Positions 46,322-57,033 of a stretch of 64,000 nt of DNA are shown here, piece by piece; the stretch's first letter is position 1, and each line of letters begins with the position of its first letter. The DNA comes from Amanita rubescens. Taxonomy: Eukaryota; Basidiomycota; Agaricomycetes; Agaricales; Amanitaceae. The position numbers and the translations under genes were made by a program. The notes beneath the pieces were generated by a model. It saw only the letters and a program-made list of their open reading frames with translations, was not told the DNA's origin and did not search any database. Where the stretch lies: the NCBI GenBank assembly GCA_015039365.1, contig WION01000153.1:56778-120777 (forward strand), written 5' to 3'.

Positions 46322-48685
46322 ATGGATCCTAAACCCTCAGAGGTCGTTATCCACCCAGCGCAATCTGAGGTTGTCTTCGAGGAATACCTCTTTTACGCGG
46401 CGTTGCAACGAAATGAAGAAGGCGGCCTACCAGTCTTTCCGCTCAATTCGCAAATCGATATCCCTCCTGACTCGAAAGAGATCTGGATGAGCAAGACAGA
46501 CAAGCTTCCGCCCATGACCCCAGATCAACATGGGAGAGCGGAGGCATCCCGCGTACTTCGAATAGCGTCTTGGATGTCGGTTTTTTGGCTGCTTACCACT
46601 GACATCGTTGGGCCATTCACCGCCCCGTACGCAATCTCCCAAGTAGGCTGGGTCCCTGGTGTTATTCTCTTCGTCTTCCGTTGAGTCTATCTCTTGATAA
46701 CATCCTTTGCGCTTATTCATTATTACATGTTTCCAGTGGGGATACTATCGTCATACTCCGGGATTCTACTATGGGCATTGTTCCTTCGACTTGATTCTCT
46801 CCGGTACCCCCTCAGAACGTATGCCGATATCGCGGATCGGATATACGGGATGTATGCCCGCCGTGCTTTCAATCTTTTGCAATCAGTACAATTAATGATC
46901 AATGTATACTTTTTTCTCCTGCGATATCCTCGCTGGCCTGATCTTTCCTTTCTTCGCAGGTTGGCGGGATCAGCTTGGCACTTGGACAGAGTTTATCCCA
47001 AATAACTCAAGGACGGGTGAGTGATCATTATTAATCCCGGTGATGAACCCCCTCAAAGCTTTCTATAGTTATGTTTCTCGATTTGTGTTCTCATCTTTCC
47101 GATAATCAACATGATCATAGGCCAAATTCGAACGCTCAAGGTACAACCTTTCGTATACACTACCCTACCTCGTCCCTCAATTTATACCCATCAGAATTTT
47201 AGTTGGTTTGCTATATCTGTTATATGGTGCGGTGGTACTACTTATTAACATTTAGTGTCTAATCGATTTACTATCAGGCTTAATATCGCCATAATGTGTA
47301 TATCCATGGTGATAGTAACTCGTAGTCTGCCTGATTATGCTGCAGCCGAAAAATCATTGGGAGTTTTACCCGGGCCTGTCGTCACCCAGACTTTCACCAA
47401 ATTACCATTGTATGCAAAGGTAGCATCCTTTTCCTCTATCGCGTAGATATGAACATATCTCAACGTTTGCCTAGGTGAATGGAGTTATGAACCTGGTTAG
47501 CGTTGCACAGCCTTCACTCATAACTTATCTCATATCGCCTCATAGGTTCTCGCATACGGAGGCGCTATAATTTTTCCGGAGATTGTCAGCATCTTCAACC
47601 GAATCTTCGATTTCTCTTTGCTCATCAACATTCATAGATGGCTGAAATGAGGAGACCAATGGACTTTTGGAAATGTCTGGTTCGTCCTAATTCTTTTCGC
47701 TTTACGAGGCACGAAGGCTTACTCTCTTCCTCATAGGTACTTACACAGACCTTTTGCATTATCGTCTACCTCCTCTACGGCTGTTTTATCTACGTATGTT
47801 CAAAGCAGTTCCCGGAAAGGCAAAACTAATGTATGGTATTCTAGGCATATCAGGGACAATTCACCCTACCTCTTGCGTATCAAGGCATTAGCTCGTACGC
47901 ATGGCAAACAGCCGGTCAGTTCTACATTTGTAATGCATATCCAGTCGCGAAATCGACGCTTTGAAGGAAACGTTCTGGCGCTCGTCGTTGGTATGACCGC
48001 CGCCGGACTTTATGGCAATATCGCCATCAAGGTTATATACACCAATATAGTTGAAGACATGTTTAAAGGCCCTCGGCTTATGAGTTTCAAAGGGTATTTT
48101 GTTTGGATGGGTAGGCGATTATTACAATTTCTCTACGTTATTACCGACTGATGTGTGGGATTAGGCCTCGTCATTGTATACTGGGCGATTGGTTCGTACT
48201 AAATCCACCCCCCCCCAACGCGTATTTGTACGGTTAACATCGACTTTCCAGCATTCGTAGTTGGCTCTGCCATTCCTCAAGTCCAAACAATCACTGGTAT
48301 CATCGCCGCGGCTGCAATCATGCAATTCACATATACGTTCCCTCCTCTTCTTTGGTTTGGATACCAAGTTAAAACCGACGCCATGATCGAGGACAAGGCA
48401 TACAGTCCAGGTGACGGAAGTAAAGGGCGGATAGACACTTGGAGAGACTGGTCACGTTGGAAGAGGGTAAAGACGTCTGCTTGAAATCTTCGATGTTTGA
48501 TGTGCTTACAAAGGATACAGGGACTCTTTAGCGGACGATGGCATTTCAAAATGTTCAATCTGACACTTGGCTTGGCGAGCTTTGCAACAGCTTGCTTGGG
48601 AATGTGGGCCGCTGCTAAAGTGATTCAGGCGGCGTTCGCGATTTCTGGTGCTGCGACATCGTTTGGATGCACCGCACCCGTGTAA
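46322..48685 (+). CDS. Amino-acid/auxin permease-family transporter (AAAP)
   Basis: Fifteen exons: 46322-46679, 46737-46903, 46960-47016, 47069-47140, 47195-47226, 47278-47419, 47475-47495, 47546-47584, 47638-47679, 47737-47793, 47845-47914, 47967-48110, 48165-48191, 48252-48466, 48521-48685 (1608 nt, 535 aa). The cytosolic N-terminus is followed by membrane spans starting FWLLTTDIVGPFTAPYAISQ. LRTYADIADRIYG, GQSLSQITQG, a central PPNY-like LPDYAAAEKS loop and LAYGGAIIFPEI then follow, with MAEMRRPMDFWK, YQGISSYAWQTAGN and a C-terminal GCTAPV. These match the fungal branch of the AAAP family (vacuolar or plasma-membrane amino-acid transporters). Exons of 21-42 nt are unusually short. A collapsed duplicate is at 34.3-34.8 kb. 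Confidence 0.88.
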
Positions 48686-48714
48686 TGTGTGCGCATCGCG
48701 TGCTACGAACTGCG

Positions 48715-48965
48715 TCCATCTCTGGTTCCAGGTGTTTGGGCCGGGTACATCTGTTGAGGTTGGTATTCTGAGATTAGCATGTTATCGATAGATGTGGCAC
48801 GCATATTGCCATCAGACCTTGAGCGTTTCTCTCCCCAAACTGCGGCGTGCTCCAAGATTTCCTTAGGCTGACATCGTCACGTAAATCAGACATTATGCTG
48901 AAATCCTTGAATCTTTCGAACCATCCGCCCTCTCTCGGGGCAACGCGCAGGCTGGCAGGCGTTCG
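48715..48965 (-). pseudogene. Relic of exons 1-2 of the 42.2-44.2 kb gene
   Basis: It matches 43863-44180 with deletions. Shared blocks include GTCCATCTC, TTGGGGCCGGTA-like, GATTAGCATGT, CTTGAGCGTTT, CATCGTCACGTAA, ATGCTGAAATC and TTCGAACCATCC. The coding frame is broken. Confidence 0.8.
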
Positions 48966-49464
48966 GATTCAGGGACAAATAAGTGGCATTGCCTGATGGT
49001 ATTATAATATTAATAGGTATCGAAACACGCACCGGTTCCAGGGGTCCCTCGTCGCGCGTTCTCAACTCTTTGACAAACTCACCCCTTGCTACACTCGCAC
49101 CGCCCTGCGCGAGGCTCTCGACTCTTCGTTCAAACGTAGCAGTTTTACGCTGTCGCTTGAATTACTGTCACACGCGACGCGTGACACCCGCGTCCAACCT
49201 CTCTGATCGCACCCGGGCCATCTATTCCAAGCCTCACATACTAGTAGGTCGAGCCACATGACTCACAGCATGCTTATCACTGCTCTAGCATCCATCGTTC
49301 TTTTTCTGAACCAGACACTCCATTCAAGTTCTTGCTTCACACACTCAATTCTCAACTGTGAACCGTCCAAACACATTATTGTTACTTCTTTCCTCTTTCT
49401 CATCTTCGCCCAATCCCGGCATCACTCTTGCACTATCCCACTGCCAAACACTTTATTGCTAGTG
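48966..49464. other. Intergenic region and promoter of the G-domain/kinase gene
   Basis: It contains an ACGCGACGCGTGACACCCGCG box at 49163-49184, similar to the box in the 2.1-kb bidirectional promoter. CpG-normal sequence gives way to CpG-poor sequence near 49,420. Confidence 0.45.
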
Positions 49465-52400
49465 ATGGCAGATAGTGCACTTTCATTGAGTAATCCAATA
49501 TGATATCTTTGGCATTATCATCCTCTGATGGATGGAATCAGGCACAGATGAGACACATGTTAAACTGCTCAGGGAACAATATCTATGCCCATACTTTCGT
49601 ATACTTGTCATTGGGAGGGCTATTGCAGGCAAGACAACCATCCTTGAGAAGGTTTGTGGTGTAGCAAAGGGGACAAAACCCATCATATATGACAAGGATG
49701 GTAAGTCAGTCTGAGCTTGCTTGTGCTTCTTTTGATTGTTGAGTTTGTTGCAGGTAATCAGCTTGAACAGTCTGAAATACATTTGATGCCATCACTTGAG
49801 GTGAGCCAGATCATAATGGTGTATGGATGTATCCATTCACATGCAATGATGACAGAAACGCTTGCATAATATTGACCATCAAATTACATACCCTGGAAGT
49901 AACTTTATCTTCCATGACTCTCAGGGTTTTGAACCTGGTTCAACTGAGGAATTGGAGATTGCTTGGAAGTTCATTGAAAGGAAGTATGCAGAAACTGAGC
50001 TGAAGAATCAGCTACATGCAATTTGGTATCTTGCTTTATCCCTTTACATTACTGACTGACCAAGCCACCTGTAGGTACTGTATACCCATGGACAACTCTC
50101 ATCCTATTCAACCTGCAGAACTTGAATTCTTCAACAAAGGGACAGGCAGAGGTAGGTCCTAATGAATTCATATCTCATCTTGTTGGTTTTGGAGGGATTG
50201 TTTTCCCTTAACTATTGTTACCTCCTTTCCATTGATCAACTTGTCACAAAATCTACTAGTACTGACTAGTAAATATTCATTTTACAGTTCCTTTAGTGAC
50301 TATATTCACCAAATTTGATACTCAAATAGCCTGTGAATTTGACAAGTTGACTGATGCAAAGGATGAAGATGAGTGGGAGAGGGCCAGGGAAATTGCTGAA
50401 AGCACTTTTCAGACAGTTTATCTCCCTAAAGTTTTGAATGCTAAATATCCTCCTATAGCATATGTGAGATTAGAAGGTGAGAATAGTGAACATTTCTTCC
50501 TTGAAAATAAAATAAAAATGCTGCTTTATAGACATGGATTTGCCAGAGAAGGATTGCCCTGAATTGACTCAGAAAACTGCTGATGCAATTGATACAAGCA
50601 TACATCAACTGTTTGTTCTAACGCAGATGAATAATCTGGACTGTTCAGTTAAATCTGCACTTCGGTGAGGGTCACATTCAAAATGTCATTTACTAACATT
50701 GACATTGTTTAGACATGTTCTGAAACATAAACATTGGACATGGGATGATGTCATCATCATAGTTCTTTCAAAATTTCCACATTCCTGGGTATGCATTTTT
50801 GTCAAACTACACATCAGCATAGGAAATTCAAATGTCAATAGGTGGACAGGGAGGTAGGTGGCATTCATATGGAATGATAAATATCTGCAAAAAAGTTCAT
50901 TAGGAGGTAAGTAACATTCCAATACCATCAGATGAAAACAAGATTAGTCATGCTTCAGATGGCTAATAAACAACTGAGTGAAACACAGGTTAGTTGTCAC
51001 CATATTCTTGGTGGCAGGATCTAATGTTATTGATATCAGTGGGTAAGTACATAACATTGAGCTAGGATAAATCTTATATATTGTCCCATGACAACAGTTT
51101 GTGAGTAATGCTTCCTTTTGTGATCAGCAGTTTTGTCCCATAATCTACAGGAAGTGAGTAACTCTTTTTTTTTTGGTGAATTATCCCATGGCACATCATA
51201 TGATCAATAGCAAGTGAGTTAATCTATCACTCCAAGCAGACTTGTCAATCCAGTCTCTTGTGGACAGGGAGTGAGCAATACAACATTGCCTCACACCACA
51301 TCTGACCTGCTTAAAGAAAGTAAGCAACATTGATGTTTGTGCAGTTTATCAGATATAACTTGAGGAACAATAGAAAGTCAGTGACATACTTTATCTGAAA
51401 GAGAGTCCCAGCAAACTTCATTGAATCAACAACAGGAAGTAAGTGACATTTCCTTTCTGTCTGCTGGTAAACTGTCCCAAAACAACAGACAGTAAATATT
51501 TCTCCTTTTCAAAATCTCTTCACAAGCTACAAGCTATTGCAAAACAAATAGGACGTATGTGATACTTGTGTGAGATATGAATTCATCATATGAAATGCTA
51601 TTGCAAAAGAGGGTCAGTGGCATTGTATTCTTTTCTCCCAACTCATTATACCAATTCAATTCTAAAAGGAAGTGAGTGATGCTGGCCACTCTGCTGCAAG
51701 ACAATTTGGACACATTCTTTTGTTCTACAGACTGTGAGCGATATTGCAAGTTTTGTGAAAAGTAATGAAATCACATCTCCAACAGTCTGTGAGTGACATT
51801 GCACATTTTGTGAAATGCAGTCTCATCACATCATTTCCTATAACAAACAGCTAGTGAGTGATGTTGCACATTTTTTTGAAAGGCAGTCTCACCACATCTT
51901 TTCCTGTGACCAATAGCCAGTGAGTAGCATTGCACATTTTGTGGAAGGCAGTCTGATCACATCTTTTCCTATTACAGCTTGTGAGTAGCAGTGGATATTT
52001 TGTGAAAGGTAGTCTCATCACATCTTCTGCTATGACCAACAGCTTGTGAGTGACATAGCACATTTTGTGAAAAGCAGTCTCACCACATCTTTTCCTATGA
52101 CCAACAGCAAGTGAGTGACATTGTACACTCTGCAAAAGGCAGTCTCATCACATCTTTCTCTATGACCAACAGCAAGTAAGTAGCATTGCACATTTTGTGA
52201 AAGGCAGTCTCATCACATCTTTTCCTATGACCAACAGCAAGTGAGGTGCATTACACATTTTGTGAAAGGCAATCTCATCACATTTTTTCCTATCACCAAC
52301 AGGAAGTAAGTAGCATTGTACATGTTGTGAAAGGCAATCTCAACAAATCTTCTCCTATGATCAACAGTTTGTGAGTGACATTGCACATTTTGTGAGAAGC

Positions 52401-55400
52401 AGTCTCATCACATATTACAAACAGCCAGTGAGTGAAATTGCACATTTTGTGAAAGGCAGTCTCCTCACATCTTTTTCTATGACCAACAGCAAGTGAGTGG
52501 CATTGCACATTTGAAAGGCAGTCTCATCACATATTTTCCTATCATCAACAGCCAGTGAGTGACATTGCACATTTTGGAAAGGAGTCTCATCACATCTCTC
52601 CTTATGACCAACAGCATGTGAGTGGCATTTCACATTTTGTGAAAGGCAGTCTCATCACATCTTTTCCTATGACCAACAGCCAGTGAGTGACTTTGCACAT
52701 TTTGTGAAGGCAGTTTCATTACATCTTTTCATGTGACCAACAGATTGTCAGTGACATTGCACATTCCATGAAAGACAGTCTCATCACACCTTTTCCTATG
52801 ACCAACAGATTGTCAGTGACATTGCACATTTTGTGAAAGGCAGTCTCATTGCATCTTTCCCTATGACCAACAGTTTGTAAGTGACACATTTGTGAAAGGC
52901 AGTCTCATCACATCATCTCTTATGACCAACAGTTTGTGGGTGGCATTGCACATTTTGTGAAAGCCTGCAGTCTCATCACATGTTTTCCCTTGACCAACAG
53001 TTTGTGAGTGGCATTGCATATTTTGTGAAAGGCAGTCTCATCATATGTTTTCCTTTGACCAACAGGTTGTAAGTGACATTGCACATTTTGTGAAAGGCAG
53101 TCTCATCACATCTTTTCCTTACCAACAGCCAGTGAGTGAAATTGCACATTTTGTGAAAGGCAACCTCATCATATCTTTCTTATCACCAACAGCCAGTGAG
53201 TGAAATTGCACATTTTGTAAAGGCAGTCTGATCACATCTTTCCCTATGACCAACAGCAAGTGAGTGACATTGTACATTCTGTGAAAGGTGGTCTCATCAC
53301 ATCTTTTCCTATGACTAACAGCTTGTGAGTGACATTGCACATTTTGTGAAATACAGTCTCATCATATCTTTTCCAATGACCAACAGCTTGTGAGTAACAT
53401 TGCACATTTGTGAAAAGTCTCATCACATCTCCTCCCATGACCAACAGCAAGTGAGTGAAATTGCATATTTTGTGAAAATCAGTCTCATCCTATGACCAAC
53501 AGCAAGTGAGCAACATTGTGCATTGTTGTGAAACACACCCTTATCACATCTTTCCTATGAACAATAGCGTGTAAGTGACATTGTACATTGTTGTAAAACA
53601 GTCTCATTACATCTTGTCCCATGACCAACAGAAAGTGAGTTACATTGGATATTGTGTGAAAAGCAGTCTTATGTACTACAATATCAGGAAGTGAGTATTA
53701 GCCTCACCTTTTCTATTTCTTTGCCTTACATTATCACCCATAGATTGTAAGATTCCTTTTCAGCTTACCCAATCCTGGGGCCTCATGTAATCATTCCTGA
53801 CTTACATGATATCCTTAATTTTCAGGTAAGTGAAACTTGCTCATGAGACATTAATTTCATATCAGTTTGCATGCTAGTGTGTAGGTCTCATAGTACATTG
53901 AAGGATTTCCTCTTTCTTATTACTAGCATGCACTTTTCTCCATGTTTGGAGGTCAACAAGAGAACTTTGCAGTCAATGTATGGTTTTCTTTTCTATTGTA
54001 GTGCAAAACTGATACTATTGCAATAAGCCTACTGCTTGCCAAATTTTAGTTTGTAAATTATTCCATCTCATTTGCTCTATTTATGCTGAAACTTTCAAGC
54101 AATGATTATCATTGCCAAGTTATCATTTTGGATCAATAAACCATTTCTGCCATCAGTCATGGAAGCTTTTGATCAATTCAAGCAAAATGGCTTTATTGAG
54201 AAGCTGAAGACTGACATTACACCTCAGACTAATCTTATGCATTTTGGTCATCAAGAACTTGTTGAATTCCTCTACAAACAGGTGACTGACATTGATGGTA
54301 TGTGCTTTATCTACTCATGTGCCACATATGAACAATTTATGGCAAAGCAAACACTTCTTTGCTTTGGGATCGGGAGACAAAAAATGATGCAAGGGCAACC
54401 ATGGCAGCATTGCTTGCAGCCCTCCATAAGGTATTGCCTGTACCTCCCCAAGCATCTACCACATCTAATGACCTAGTCAACACTGCTTGGTGGTTCAATG
54501 GTTACCACACTCACCCTTGATCTTATGGGTGAATTGTTGCGCCTACCTGAATATTCTGTCCTTGCATCTGAACTGAGCACCTCAAACATTGAGTTGTTGC
54601 TTGATTTTATTCTTCATGTATGTATACACTTTTTGTCAGTTTATGCATACTAACTCTTTCTCTTTAGGCACTCTGCAAGGACAAATTTTCAAGGTTACAC
54701 ATGAGTTGGAGTGCAAATCAAAAGGCTAGGAGGCTTATGTTTGAACTGTTGTCCAAGATTCCCAACATCATACCAAAATCTCTTTTTATGACAGCTGATG
54801 TCAAAACTGAGATGATGATTGCTATAGGAGGCTATGGGCGTGTTTTCAAGGGTGTATACAAAGGATTACCAGTAGCACTGAAATTGGTGGACAGGGGTCA
54901 TACCAATGTTAGTGCTTTTCCAAGTTTTTCTTTTAAACAGCACTGACTTGTTTCATTTGAAGGATTCACTTGGCAAAGACTTTTGCCGGGAAGCTCTAGC
55001 ATGGAGATCACTCTCACACCATTTCATTCTTCCTCTCTTAGGGATATTTGAGGAGAGATCACAGCTCTTTCTTGTATCACCCTTCATGGCTAATGGGACA
55101 TTGACTGCATGGAGAAAGACATTGCAGGGAACAAACAAGATTCCTGAGATTCACAGACTGGTAACCAGGCTTCTGCCATGCTTTGATGATGAATTTGCTA
55201 ATGTTGTCTAGATGCTAGAGGTAGCAGAGGGTGTGAAGTATCTTCACTCGGAAGGAATTGTTCATGGTGACTTGCATGGAGTAAGGGTTCCAATTTATGC
55301 TCCCAAATCAGTCTATCACATTATTCACCAGCGTAATGTCCTCCTCAATTCTGAATTCCATTGCCAAATCACTGATTTTGGATCAACTCGACATTTCGAA

Positions 55401-55837
55401 GCCACCGTTACACGATCTACAACAGCATTTGCTATGAATTTTGTTGCGCCTGAGCTCTTTGGCATGTGTACCACGTGTGGTCTATTCGACTGTGACGGAT
55501 GCCGGGGAGATCAGGCTGCACAGAAAAGACGCAAAACAATGGAAACAGATGTTTACTCTTTTGGTTGCCTTTATTATGCTGTATGTATAGATTTCCGCTT
55601 GATCAGTGGTGCATTAATCTGGGAGCTGTACAGACATTCTTTGATTCCATCCCTTTTCATGGAAAGACCGAAATTCAAATTGTTCGACTCGTCACGAATG
55701 GAAAACGCCCGGATCGATTAGAAAGTCCAAGTATGGAAGACGATATATGGCATCTCATTCAGAGATGTTGGGAGTCCATTCCTTCTAAACGTTCGACGAT
55801 AAAGGACATCACGACGGCGTTAGCTTCACGTGCTTGA
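49465..55837 (+). CDS. G-domain GTPase - microexon array - protein kinase gene
   Basis: The proposed protein is 839 aa from 67 exons. N-terminal exons: 49465-49489, 49542-49700, 49754-49800, 49856-50025, 50075-50151, 50288-50476, 50532-50664, 50713-50788, 50842-50853. They give a G domain with P-loop GRAIAGKT (33-40), FIFHDSQGFE (Walker B/G3) and FTKFD (G4, TKxD-like). After the microexon array come 53927-53977, 54028-54052, 54100-54297, 54348-54430, 54477-54617, 54668-54907, 54963-55160, 55212-55280, 55332-55580 and 55634-55837. These encode a kinase domain: GGYGRVFKG at 574, VALKL lysine at 592, HGDLHGRNVLLN at 684, DFG at 704 and VAPELFG. HGD replaces HRD, as in many fungal TKL-like kinases. 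A GTPase feeding a kinase across a hypervariable linker suggests a signalling receptor or switch; this is inference. If the array is not spliced as microexons, it would be one 2.9-kb intron. Confidence 0.72.
50854..53926 (+). repeat. Array of 47 single-codon microexons and their introns
   Basis: Every 46-70 bp an acceptor (mostly CAACAG) is followed by exactly three bases and a donor (mostly GTGAGT or GTAAGT). Triplet starts: GAG 50904; TGG 51040; TTT 51098, 52368, 52874, 52933, 53001; GAA 51151, 51436, 51669, 52303, 53688; CAA 51211, 52108, 52173, 52238, 52490, 53257, 53448, 53503; GGA 51268; AAA 51317, 51374, 53632; ACA 51489; GAC 51552; AGG 51610; ACT 51731; TCT 51786; CTA 51851; CCA 51917, 52425, 52552, 52680, 53129, 53193; CTT 51978, 52043, 53322, 53387; CAT 52615; ATT 52744, 52809, 53744; GTT 53066; CGT 53568; TGT 53878. 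A 30-nt exon (50959-50988) also lies within. All are phase 0 and none is a stop. Confidence 0.75.
51734..53640 (+). repeat. Core of near-identical ~62-bp intron repeats
   Basis: About 30 units of the form GTGAGTGACATTGCACATTT, then TGTGAAAGGCAGTCTCATCA, then CATCTTTTCCTATGACCAAC, then AG and a variable triplet. Divergence is a few percent in the middle and rises towards both ends. This indicates expansion from the centre by tandem duplication. Confidence 0.9.
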
Positions 55838-57033
55838 GGTCCGTCTATGAATTCTATATCATGGCCCGCCAGAAAACGTCAACTCTACCTTTTTCAGAAA
55901 TTAACTGAGCTCTGAAAGGACGGAGTGGGTTAAGAGTGTCGTTTCAAGGATTCCGGTCATTTCACAACTTGTCATCGATGTACTATAATGAGTGTTGTCC
56001 AGCGGTCGCATAATTGGACATGTTTGCGCATGAACCTGGACCTGAGCTTGACCGCTTAGCATGATAGTAAGTTGTGGACCTGGCGCGTGGCAAGGTGCAG
56101 TGCCAGGGTGCAGTTGTGTGGCAGACTGAGTTACCGTTACGAACGTCCTGTCGTCCTGTCATGGTAGAATAACTTAACCCCTAGGAGACGCGTGACGCGT
56201 GATAGTATGTAACCTCGACTCGAATTATCTCATCGTCCACTAGGACCTGCCAGCCAGCTATAAACTACACCGCTAACCCAATCTTGGAAACGATGCTAGA
56301 TTCACCCTCGTCAAAGTTGCGGAGTCATAGACCCTTCAAAGCGACAACCCATTTTGAGATCACATTGGTGCGGAATGTCTGGGGAATGGTGGAAAAACTC
56401 AGGACAAAGAAGATCGCTGGATGATGGTACTGCTATCTTGGATTTTCCACTGATGAACAGTTACAACGTGTCCGACGGCGAGAGTCCTCAGCTACGTCTA
56501 AATCGGAGAGCAATTTCAGAAATAAAGTGCGGATCCGTGAAAAACGGCTCTTTACGATGCTTCAGCCACCCCAGATCCCTCTGAGGACAACCGGCCGAAT
56601 ATCAACCTGGCTTTTAAGTCCACTTGGCTTATAAGCGAACTGATGGCTTACTAGCGAGACGGTACCAGTATCCAGAGGGATACCGTCCGAACGCTTTTTG
56701 AGCGAAATACAAACACTGAGTTCCGACGCATGAACAAATCGGCAGTGAATCATGTTTCGTGAAAACGACAAAAGTGACATGTTAACGTTATGATATGAAA
56801 CCAAGTTTCGAAGTCCTGTACAGTAACGTAATTGAACAACGGAAACCAGATCATGGTATTGTGAAATATGAAGGGCAAGAGTACTGATGGATATTCTAAC
56901 ACCCGACTCGATTCACAGCTTCACATCATGATACTTGTTCAAGTGATAATGCATACAGGTAACAATACAGATATCCACTTCGTTCGTGCAGGTACAAATA
57001 ACGTCTAAAGTCTATCACAAGTAAACGGCCACT
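55838..57033. other. Intergenic stretch with an ACGCGT doublet
   Basis: About 1.2 kb. ACGCGTGACGCGTGAT occurs at 56188-56203. Open frames near 56354-56584 have no recognisable features. Confidence 0.45.

Larger units (their letters stand above)
49420..55380. other. AT-rich, CpG-depleted block
   Basis: CG dinucleotides almost vanish; for example only one is seen between 52021 and 53700. Just outside, on both sides, they are frequent. The right edge falls inside the kinase exon near the DFG codons (55374-55382). The last 450 bp of the same gene have normal CpG. Confidence 0.8.

Noticed and set aside
51851..53450. Open frames of 68-94 codons on the minus strand within the array
   Set aside because: They are periodic translations of the tandem repeat and have no independent support.
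51734..53640. CRISPR-like array
   Set aside because: The units are head-to-tail ~62-bp repeats whose only variable part is 3 bp; there are no spacers of 30-40 bp and no cas genes, and the host is eukaryotic.
51734..53640. Plain intronic minisatellite as the full explanation
   Set aside because: The AG-NNN-GT architecture, phase 0 and absence of stop triplets extend beyond the homogeneous core into diverged units on both sides. It remains the main alternative and is stated as the refutation test.
54298..54476. Read-through frame after DIDG in the kinase gene
   Set aside because: Splicing 54298-54347 and 54431-54476 (50 and 46 nt) restores a longer continuous protein; the read-through ends in a short unrelated tail.
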